64,000 bases of DNA from Saposhnikovia divaricata (taxonomy: Eukaryota > Streptophyta > Magnoliopsida > Apiales > Apiaceae), in contig CM071597.1 of NCBI GenBank assembly GCA_036435485.1, forward strand, positions 176,062,147-176,126,146. The letters are read 5' to 3'. Of the stretch, positions 56,924-64,000 are shown piece after piece. Made by a program: the position numbers and the translations under genes. The notes under the pieces are model-generated. The model did not search any database. It saw only the letters and a list, made by a program, of their open reading frames with translations, and was not told where the DNA came from. The stretch's first letter is position 1, and every line of letters begins with the position of its first letter.

Positions 56924-58117
56924 ATCCATTCCCCTTAAAACAATTCTTGTCCTCAAGAATTGCATATTGAACAAGACTCGGTAACAACTGCAGTCTCCAC
57001 CTGGATCAAATACCAACATAACAAACAACCGATACCAAGAAAGGGCCAAGTTCTTAACGAAAGGTATGTTGATTGACGGATAGCACAGACCCTTATGAGC
57101 AGCTGACAATACTGACACATTCAAGCTTATCATGTAAAACTGAGGTTGAAGATCACAAAAAGTGGTTGTTTCTGAAAGATCATACTGCACTCTAAGCTTT
57201 ACGTCAGTCCCATTACTAAGATTGCAGCCCCGAAGATGCTCATCACCCAGACAGACTGCTTGTAGTCCAGTAAACCCTTTTACATCAACATGTAGTGTCC
57301 ATTCCTCAACTACTGCTACCTTATCCAAATCTAATTCATCAAGGTCGAGGGCTTCAGCTTTACCACACCCACAGAGGATTACAATAACACATTTATCCCT
57401 CTTGCTAATTGCTAAACTTGCATTCAGAATGAGAACTTGATCACCGTAACTAAACTTCAGTTCCTTGATTGTCACAGCTAGCATTCCACCTATTTCACTC
57501 TCCCGAAACTTGATCTTGATATGTTTTTGAATAAACAGCTTATCAACTTGATCCATGTGGTGAAAATTCTTAAGCTTCTTTTCACTAATTGCATAACAGC
57601 CTGAACCTGGTCCCTCACCTAGCCTGCTTCCTAAATTCTTGTTGTACTCGATTTTTTTATTTGGAAATTTCCATGCTACAAACTCAGCTTCAATCCAGGA
57701 ATCCGTTCGGATGACAAATTCAGAATAATCTTTAAAGTAAGTCCTGGATACAGCCAAACACATTTCAACTACCTTAGCACATAATTGGTCATGAAAACCC
57801 CTGTCATGAGATATGATAACAAACGGATTTCTAGGAGTAGAAGCAGACTTGATCAATTCCTTTGATTCCTTGACATGACTGCAATCTAGTACTACACCCA
57901 ATATAACAACTCCTTCTGAACTAACATTCTTATTCCCAATCACTTTTATGGTTACACTAAGGCATATTGTGTGTCTGTTATGCACACCACCACCCGGATC
58001 AAACGTGAACACCAAAATTGTTTCGAAACCCTTAAGAACAAAGTCAATCTTAATAGCTTTAGGAAATAAAGAAGGAGTTTGGTATGCCTTGTCACATGTA
58101 GTCCTCAATATTCTCAT
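56789..58117 (-). CDS. chimeric ORF with an ABCF5/GCN5-like fragment (442 aa)
   Basis: ABCF proteins are soluble twin-ATPase proteins linked to translation. From about residue 95, motifs match ABCF5: VIISHDRGFHDQLCAKVVE (end of the first ATPase domain), the linker with GSRLGEGPGSG, EKKLKNFH, and the start of the second domain (VTIKELKFSYGDQVLILNASLAI). The Walker A motif expected next is ruined: CGCGKAEALDLDELDLDK joins its remnant straight to a later region, skipping the normal GKST and about 35 residues. Residues 1-90 and 270-442 are not ABCF; they include two DPGG motifs, and the end runs into the 3' LTR. The ATG start and 442 open codons suggest translation is possible, but an ATPase is not. 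Confidence 0.75.
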   Translation of the reverse strand: MRILRTTCDKAYQTPSLFPKAIKIDFVLKGFETILVFTFDPGGGVHNRHTICLSVTIKVIGNKNVSSEGVVILGVVLDCSHVKESKELIKSASTPRNPFVIISHDRGFHDQLCAKVVEMCLAVSRTYFKDYSEFVIRTDSWIEAEFVAWKFPNKKIEYNKNLGSRLGEGPGSGCYAISEKKLKNFHHMDQVDKLFIQKHIKIKFRESEIGGMLAVTIKELKFSYGDQVLILNASLAISKRDKCVIVILCGCGKAEALDLDELDLDKVAVVEEWTLHVDVKGFTGLQAVCLGDEHLRGCNLSNGTDVKLRVQYDLSETTTFCDLQPQFYMISLNVSVLSAAHKGLCYPSINIPFVKNLALSWYRLFVMLVFDPGGDCSCYRVLFNMQFLRTRIVLRGMDCNGPACTWAVIIITVGPLTSLKPITSLQVLILCSQLKLPKRMNI

Positions 58118-58172
58118 CAGTATTACATCATGATAATAACCATTATCCTGTTTATTATCTCTTTCAAACTCC

Positions 58173-60332
58173 TTAACAAAAAAACTTCATATTATCAATG
58201 TCTTTACCTCCAAAATGAGTATCACTAGCCATGACCTTATCATCAAATAATATCTCTTTAGCATTAGTAAAATACGTACCAGATGTGCACCCACCAGGGT
58301 CATGGATAAGCACATTCCTTTCACTAACATTGTCAAGAAAAGCTTTAACCATCTCTCTGAATTTGGGTGTAAACGTTGAAGGTATTTTTTCAGCAACAAT
58401 TTCTTTCACCACCGAAAGTTGAGAATATTCCTCAGATGCAATACTGAAAACCTGTTCAGCAGTCTGAAGCAGCTGGTCACGATTGGACTGGTATGCACTA
58501 CTTTCACAATCGCTCTCATCAGTACTTGATTCTCTTTCAATTGGCTGATTTGGACTATCATGTTCCCTGGATGATAGTCTCTTAGAATCTGATCGAGCTT
58601 TTCTGCGACGCCAGGCCTCTGCTCTTCGTGTCATGTCTATACGTTTCTGGAGGTTCTCATCTCTACCAAACTCATTAAGCTTCCCTGGAAGAGTCCTTGA
58701 TTCTCTGAAGGCAGCAGATGCTGCTTGAGCTGCAATGGTAGCTGCATCCAACATCGAGGCACTGTTACCTCCTCCACTTATAAGTGACATTGCTGCATTG
58801 ACAGCTGCTTCAATCTCTATCATTTCATCATTCCCATCGGCTGTTCTTCTTTCTACTATAGCTGCTGCACGTTCTTCAAGAAGCTTTTGCATCTGGAATT
58901 CCAGTTCCTCAAAATAAGGAGCTTTATCCTGCCGAAAGTCGCATATAACTGAAACAAAGTCACGAAGCTTTTGCATAAAGATGAACTTCTCACCCACAGC
59001 AGATAGGGAATTTTCAAGTTCAGTGATCTTCAACAGTGAGACTGACAAATTTTCATTAGTTCTAGTTAATGATGACATTGTTATGCCATGAGTTTCCTTA
59101 AGTCTTCTCACATTCTCATGCAACGCTTTCATAGACAACTCGGCCTGCTGTGATATCGATAACACATCCAAACCAGGCAATGAGCCACCAATGTTCAATC
59201 CACCAGCACTCGACTGATACGAAGGCGGTGCAGCCTGATACATCACATTCTGTTGCTGAACAGTAGGAACAACATTATTAACAACTCTACCGAATTTAAT
59301 ATCGATCAAACCACATACCTTCTCCCACTGCCCACTATGCAAAACTAGAAGACCACTATCATTTTCAGCCCCAACGTTTTCATCCTTAGATTTCATTTCC
59401 TTATCAACACCACCTACATTAATTCCCCTTCCAATCCCATCATCTTTAACAGCTATTTCACCCTCAAGGGTCACACCCTTTTCACTACCCACCTCAGCAG
59501 AACCAACAATATCAAAACCCCTTTTAACCTCATCACCTAAACTATCTTTAACACCTATTTCATCCTCATCACAAACATCTGCATTATCCCTAAAAACAAC
59601 ATTTCCACCAAGAACCGACTTACTATCATCTTCAAATTCTGTTTCTATCTCAACATCACTCTCATCGTCCCAATCCCACTCTCTATTCCACGGCTTGTAC
59701 CCCGATGTATTCTCCTCATCCTCATCATTTTCAGCAGCTAATGACTTCTCTTGTAATTCATTGTCAACCACTTTTGATTTGTCTGTAAAATCGTCTTGCA
59801 TCTTCTCAATTATCGCAATCATTTGAGTAAGTTTTTCTTCCCACTGGTTCCACGTAACACTAGTAGCACCTTCATTCACATTGTTAACAAGGGAATCAGT
59901 TCTTCTCACAGGAATTTCATCAAACAGCGTGGGGGCAACTTCGGTTTGAATTGTAGGGATATGTGACATGGTAGGTGTGGCAAATTGTGGTGTGTTTGGA
60001 GGAGTTATTTGTTGACAAAGAGAAGAATACATGTAGATGGGAGGTGTATCCACACATGTAAATGAGGGAGGATACAAATAAGAGCTATGCGTGACAACAG
60101 GGGAATTATTGGGATATGGCATATGGGCTTCAACTGTATTAGAACTTTCAACAAACATATAAGGGACACAAACTTCAGTAGTGTATAGATGAGGTGACTG
60201 TGGTGGTGGCTCGGGTGGTTTATACTCAACTGGATAGCACAAATAAGGGTTACACACCTGTTGTGGGAGAAGAGATGGATCTGTTGCAGTGCAATAACAG
60301 GAAACAGAAGTTACGTATTCTGTGTTCACCAT
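58173..60332 (-). CDS. chimeric ORF with the middle part of ILP1 (719 aa from its first ATG)
   Basis: ILP1 is the plant GCFC/PAXBP1-type nuclear protein linked to splicing and cell-cycle gene control. The frame is open from 60392, inside the LTR, and reads through the primer site (WYQS); the first ATG is at 60332. The N-terminal third is Pro/Tyr-rich, then acidic (EWDWDDESDVEIETEFEDD). From about LDVLSISQQAELSMKALHEN to EEYSQLSVVKE the sequence follows ILP1: coiled coil, FMQKLRDFVSVICDF, EERAAAIVERRTADGNDEM, KLNEFGRDENLQKR, SSTDESDCESSAYQ. The ILP1 C-terminal GCFC half is missing; an unrelated tail of about 70 residues (FTPKFREMVKAFLDNV, DPGG) replaces it. The long open frame without introns shows capture of a spliced RNA. 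Confidence 0.8.
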   Translation of the reverse strand: MVNTEYVTSVSCYCTATDPSLLPQQVCNPYLCYPVEYKPPEPPPQSPHLYTTEVCVPYMFVESSNTVEAHMPYPNNSPVVTHSSYLYPPSFTCVDTPPIYMYSSLCQQITPPNTPQFATPTMSHIPTIQTEVAPTLFDEIPVRRTDSLVNNVNEGATSVTWNQWEEKLTQMIAIIEKMQDDFTDKSKVVDNELQEKSLAAENDEDEENTSGYKPWNREWDWDDESDVEIETEFEDDSKSVLGGNVVFRDNADVCDEDEIGVKDSLGDEVKRGFDIVGSAEVGSEKGVTLEGEIAVKDDGIGRGINVGGVDKEMKSKDENVGAENDSGLLVLHSGQWEKVCGLIDIKFGRVVNNVVPTVQQQNVMYQAAPPSYQSSAGGLNIGGSLPGLDVLSISQQAELSMKALHENVRRLKETHGITMSSLTRTNENLSVSLLKITELENSLSAVGEKFIFMQKLRDFVSVICDFRQDKAPYFEELEFQMQKLLEERAAAIVERRTADGNDEMIEIEAAVNAAMSLISGGGNSASMLDAATIAAQAASAAFRESRTLPGKLNEFGRDENLQKRIDMTRRAEAWRRRKARSDSKRLSSREHDSPNQPIERESSTDESDCESSAYQSNRDQLLQTAEQVFSIASEEYSQLSVVKEIVAEKIPSTFTPKFREMVKAFLDNVSERNVLIHDPGGCTSGTYFTNAKEILFDDKVMASDTHFGGKDIDNMKFFC

Positions 60333-60347
60333 GTCCGAGGAAGGCAA

Positions 60348-60359
60348 GCTTTGATACCA
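60348..60359 (-). other. primer binding site of the gene-carrying retrotransposon
   Basis: Minus-strand TGGTATCAAAGC, complementary to the initiator tRNA-Met 3' region, two bases from the 5' LTR. Confidence 0.9.
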
Positions 60360-60361
60360 TT

Positions 60362-60732
60362 TGTAACCAATGGCTTGGTTATCATCGCTCAAAATAGGAC
60401 TATCAACGTATAACTCGGGACAACGGAATTATAAAATGGATAAGCCATGTCGAAAATGACTAATACTGATAATAATTGGGGTTGATACTGAAAATACAGA
60501 ACAAGTAATGAAAGGAATTACAAGTATTGAAAGACAAGAATTAAAATGACGAAAGAGAAGATAGAAGTGTAAAGCACAATTGAAAAACAATACAAATCTA
60601 AATGTTCATTCTCTTCGGTAGTTTCAGCTGTGAGCACAGGATCAGTACTTGTAGGCTAGTAATGGGCTTGAGACTGGTTAGTGGCCCAACTGTAATAATA
60701 ATAACAGCCCATGTACAAGCTGGTCCGTTACA
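60362..60732 (-). repeat. 5' LTR of the gene-carrying retrotransposon
   Basis: 371 bp; the reading frame of the ILP1 chimera already starts open within its last 30 bp. Confidence 0.95.
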
Positions 60733-61217
60733 TCCATGCGTGATTCGTGGTTATAATGACCCACTGGCCGGAATCTCGAGCTTTGGCCGGATTCTAGGTA
60801 GATGGTGCCGGATTGGGGAAGAACATTCAACATGTTCTTGATTTGTTTAAATTGTTCTGTTTGGGTGAAAGTTGGGTAAAAAACATATGATTACCTTTAA
60901 TTACTTTTAATTAATTTTGATTTTGTAAATTATTTTAAAAAGGATTAAATTTTCCACATAATTATTTTAATTTTCTATTTTTAATTGAATTAATTTGTCA
61001 TATAATTGCCACGTAACTACCAGCTCACTTTTAATCAATTTTTTCCTTTTTTTTCAATTTCCACGTCAACAAAGACTAACAACCGTTAGTCAAATTTTAA
61101 CGGAAGGATGCGAATCAGATTTTTTGAAAGTTTAAGTAACGAAAAACTGTATTTTATAGTACAGGGACCTTAACCATAAACAGGGTAAAGTTGAGGAACG
61201 AATGTATTAATTTTCCC

Positions 61218-62195
61218 AATTTTGAAATGATTATTTTATTTCTGACATTATTTCCCTTATGGAAGAATTATAAAGAATATAATATTTTCATTAGAAAATG
61301 AGTTTAATTGTGACATGTAAATAGATAAATTATTTCTATAAAAATAAATTCTATAAATCTTGGTTGCAATACTGGTAAATCTTCGTTGCAATACAGATGT
61401 AATATATAGGTATTGTAGAGCATATGATCAAATACATATTTTTTTTAAGTTATAAATTAACAATTTTTTTTTGTTGAAACACATATGTAGCTTGGATTCA
61501 ACATCATTTACTAAATAATAATTAAATTTTATCAAAAAGAAAACATGATACATATCGTAATTATTAAAATCGAATTCGAAATTTTTAATAATAAAAGATA
61601 AACTATTATCACTTAGTTAAAATATTTTTATTGCACTCAACTTCGTTCTTTACTTTAGCATAATATATAATGTAAATATGCATGTTCTTTTGTTAACTTC
61701 TTGAAATCATCATTGAAGATTCGTATAACATATGATTCGTGATTTTATAATGTAGACACGTATATTCTCTCGCTAACTTCTTGAAATCGTTAACATATGA
61801 TTCATGAATTTACCAAAAAACAAAGGAGACTATTGCAAGCTACGGGCTAGGGATGGTCTTCGGGTTACTCCGTGGTTTGGAAGTGCTATCCTGCCCCCAA
61901 TCCCCGAACCCGGACCCATTCTTCTTCTTAGAAATTACATTGATTCTCAAATCAGAATTAATTTGCTATCCAATCCTGTCCCAAACAGAACAGGGATCCT
62001 CTCGATTAATTAGGAATTTTTGTTAAAAAATATATTTTACATATTCTCAAATACATTTTATAATAAAATTTATGTAATTTGACAAATATACTAGATTTTT
62101 AATTTGTTATTGCAAAAATAATATCTTTGTAATTAAATTGCATTTATACTGTCTTTTAAAAAAAAGGTTAATTTATTTGTAAAAATACTATCTTA
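61218..62195. other. intergenic DNA with a possible hAT remnant
   Basis: AT-rich without genes. At 61848-61925 a GC-richer patch (CTAGGGATGGTCTTCGGGTT, CCCCGAACCCGGACCC) resembles the end of the hAT MITE family at 5670, so it may be a decayed copy. Confidence 0.4.
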
Positions 62196-62720
62196 TTTAT
62201 AAGGGCTGTGCAACCGGTTGCATTCAGTTGCATATGAGGTTGCATATGCAATCTGATATGCAACTGAATGCAACTAAAAACTGAAAGTGATATTTTCATT
62301 TTTTTTACCAACTTCCAATTGTATATATGGGCTGCGCAACAATAGAAAATGAAAATTCAACTTTCAGTTTTTAGTTGCATTCAGTTGCATATGCAACCTA
62401 TGCAACTGAATGCTATGCAACTGAATGCAACTAAAAACTAAAAGTTTAATTTCAATTTTTTGCTGCTGCGCAGCCCTTATATAGATTTGGAAGTTGGTAA
62501 AAAAATGAAAATGAAAATTATAATTTTTAGTTGCATTCATTTGCATATGCAACCTATGTAACTGAATGCAACTAAAAAACTAAAAGTTCAATTTCCATTT
62601 TTTGCTGCTGGGCAGCCTTTATATAGAACTGGAAGTTGGTAAAAAAATGAAAATTCAAATTACAATTTTTAGTTGCATTCAGTTGCATATGCAACTGAAT
62701 GCAGCCTACTGCGCAATCAG
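62196..62720. repeat. array of hairpin-forming about 150-bp repeats
   Basis: Around three units, each with AGTTGCATTCAGTTGCATAT and its inverse TGCAACTGAATGCAACT, then TTTGCTGCTGCGCAGCC and GGAAGTTGGTAAAAAAATGA. The outer flanks AAAATACTATCTTATTTA (left) and AAATAAGATAGTATTTTTGC (right) are also inverted. The whole could be a foldback-type element; its superfamily is unknown to me. Confidence 0.75.
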
Positions 62721-63022
62721 TACAAATAAGATAGTATTTTTGCAAATAATATAGTATTTTTGCAAATTATTCTTTTTAAACAAAGTATTTTTGCAAAACA
62801 TTTATAGACAAGAGTATTTATGAAAAAAGCCCTAAAATTTATTTGTTAAATAATGATATATAATAGTATATGTTTTAAATTTAATCTTAAATTAAAATAA
62901 ACAATTCAAATTAATATTTATTTATAATAAAAGGTAAAAGATTTGATAAATTATTATAACTAAATTATATGTTACTATTAAAATCTTGAATTTGTGAAAT
63001 GAATCAAATTATAAAATAATAA
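62721..63022. other. AT-rich spacer with AGTATTTTTGCAAA repeats
   Basis: Several copies of TAGTATTTTTGCAAAT follow the hairpin array. No gene is visible. Confidence 0.4.
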
Positions 63023-63820
63023 GGGTGATGACCCAAAATACCCACAAATTAAACATCCATGACCAAAATACCTACCGCCAACTCGGGCGGCCCTAAATAC
63101 CCACGGGACACGCTACTGGTAGTGGAGTGTCAAAGAGACACGCTACTGGTGGTGGAGTGTCTTGTAAACACGCTATTGAGTAAGGAGTAACACGCAAATA
63201 CGCAAACATGAGGCATTCACTGTAGCTAGGGATACGCATCTAACAAATGCGCATCTGCAGATACGCATTTGTCAGATGCATATCCGTCATCTTCTCCAAA
63301 GCTCGCTCTGGCGATTCTCTGGGCGATTTCCGATTAAAACACGCGGAGCTCTGTTCTTACGGTTACGTTATCGTCCGTGTATGTCCTATACACCAATCGA
63401 ATCGTGTTTCGACGATCTACACAACTATATCCATTTCAAATCATTTAATTCGCTAGATTTTAAACCCCCAAATCAAAGCCAACCTCCCTCCCTCATTTTT
63501 TCGCCGGATTCGTACGAGCCCCTGCGGGGCCAGATTCCATAAACTCAGTTGGGCAAATCGAAGAGGCAGCAGTGGTGATTGGTTTGATATAATCAGAAGC
63601 GGTGGAGGTGGCCGGACGTGACGGAGAGAGGCGGAGAGATTGGGAGAGATGGCGGAGAGAACGATGAGAGAGAAGAGAGGGAGTGTTCTGGTGAGTTGCT
63701 ATAGTATATGGGATACGCTACTTCAGACAACGCATCTCGTGGGTAGGTAGGGCCAAGCTTCCGGAAACGGGTATTTTGGTACATGGGAGGCTGGTTTTGA
63801 GGCATTTAGGTCATTTTCTC
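63023..63820. mobile_element. short Mutator-like element with GC-rich interior
   Basis: Left end GGGTGATGACCCAAAATACC and, inverted, right end GAGAAAATGACCTAAATGCC are related over about 50 bp, both continuing to CATG(T)ACCAAAATACC. Flanks AAATAATAA and AAATAATAT match at 8 of 9 bases. The 700-bp interior is far richer in GC than its surroundings, with ACGCTACTGGTAGTGGAGTG tandem repeats (63110-63165), GATACGCATC palindromic motifs (63230-63285) and a gene-like CTC/GAG-rich part. No clear ORF exists; it could be a Pack-MULE with a captured gene piece. Confidence 0.6.
63110..63200. repeat. tandem repeat GACACGCTACTGGTRGTGGA
   Basis: Two close copies of about 32 bp (ACACGCTACTGG...GTGGAGTGTC) and a diverged third, inside the small Mutator-like element. 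Confidence 0.8.
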
Positions 63821-64000
63821 AAATAATATTAACACACCGTAACTTTTTTATCTATAATGACTTTAGTTATGTACATATAACATATATATATTTTTTAAAT
63901 ATGAAAACTGAAATCGATGCGGGAATATCCTTATTCTCAATCCCACCTCGATCACCAATTTCTTTATGTTAATGTTATGTTCCCACCCCTAAATTCGAAA
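63821..64000. other. right edge, no recognised feature
   Basis: AT-rich DNA; the last 90 bp (GATGCGGGAATATCC, CCCACCTCGATCACC) are slightly reminiscent of the hAT-type MITE ends, but nothing firm. Confidence 0.3.

Larger units (their letters stand above)
56552..60732 (-). mobile_element. young LTR retrotransposon carrying host-gene fragments (ILP1 and ABCF)
   Basis: LTRs 56552-56923 and 60362-60732 run TGTAACCAATGGCTTGG...GCTGGTCCGTTACA and differ at two places only: a one-base indel and C/T at the AAAGCAYAATTG site. Perfect target duplication TCCAT (56547-56551, 60733-60737). The minus-strand primer site TGGTATCAAAGC is at 60359-60348, two bases inside the 5' LTR; a polypurine-like AAGGGGAATGGAT adjoins the 3' LTR. 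No gag, protease, integrase or polymerase was found. The 3.4-kb interior consists of two long minus-strand frames with parts of ILP1 and an ABCF protein. It must have moved with enzymes of another element. Confidence 0.9.
55788..61217. mobile_element. Mutator-like element with about 205-bp inverted ends, host of an LTR retrotransposon
   Basis: The left end (55788-55995, GGGAAAATTAATTCATTCGT...) and the right end (61010-61217) are inverse copies along roughly 205 bp with scattered changes. Flanking 10-mers ATTTTTGAAA and AATTTTGAAA differ at one base, in line with the 9-11 bp target duplication of Mutator elements. Without the nested retrotransposon the element is about 1.25 kb and has no transposase. 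The unique part (56380-56546 and 60738-60870, richer in GC) could be captured DNA, but I do not recognise it. Confidence 0.75.

Noticed and set aside
56793..56984. + strand frame identical to one at 60602-60841
   Set aside because: Both are shadows of the two identical LTRs.
62364..62552. Minus-strand frame in the hairpin array
   Set aside because: Follows the repeat unit; no coding signal.
63247..63805. Several 69-88 codon frames on both strands of the small Mutator-like element
   Set aside because: Overlapping frames in GC-rich DNA, none with a recognisable motif.
1..64000. tRNA, rRNA or CRISPR features
   Set aside because: Only isolated pol III box-like motifs from SINE-like DNA and tRNA primer sites of retrotransposons were seen; no complete tRNA cloverleaf was found, and no spaced direct-repeat array.

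Overview
The window is nuclear DNA of a flowering plant, most likely a core eudicot. It is AT-rich, its genes have many GT-AG introns, and it is crowded with plant transposon families: Athila-, Tekay- and Copia-type LTR elements, Helitrons, Stowaway, hAT and Mutator-like elements. I cannot name the species. No rRNA, tRNA or CRISPR feature was found.

Three host genes are intact, all on the + strand. (1) 8708-12943 is a nine-exon plastid-type fructosamine/ribulosamine-3-kinase (331 aa). (2) 19841-24965 is an eight-exon GEN1 Holliday-junction resolvase (616 aa) with all seven catalytic acidic residues. (3) 35254-51391 is an eight-exon ASK20/ASK21-type divergent SKP1 protein (331 aa). Its last intron is 9.5 kb because a Copia element is nested inside a gag-only gypsy element there. 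For all three, exon phases join without a break and end in a stop codon. A receptor-like-protein pseudogene lies at 53161-55100.

Layout: 1-5154 is a non-autonomous Athila-like gag-pro element (- strand), inserted into a Tekay-like LTR (to 7472) that itself holds a hAT MITE with a perfect 8-bp target duplication. After the kinase gene come two Helitrons joined end to end (15883-19599), stopping about 240 bp before the GEN1 start codon. Between GEN1 and the ASK-like gene lie a decayed Copia element, several MITEs and a short Helitron. The right end (55788-61217) is a long-TIR Mutator-like element, inside which sits a young LTR retrotransposon (56552-60732).

That retrotransposon is the most interesting object. 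It has TG...CA LTRs differing at only two places, a perfect 5-bp target duplication, an initiator-Met tRNA primer site and a polypurine tract, but no gag or pol. Its interior carries two long open frames built from pieces of host genes: the middle of ILP1 (GCFC/PAXBP1-type splicing/transcription factor) and part of an ABCF5/GCN5-type ABC protein. A second cargo candidate is a small GC-rich Mutator-like element at 63023-63820. Assignments rest on reading the sequence and on remembered family features; no database search was run.
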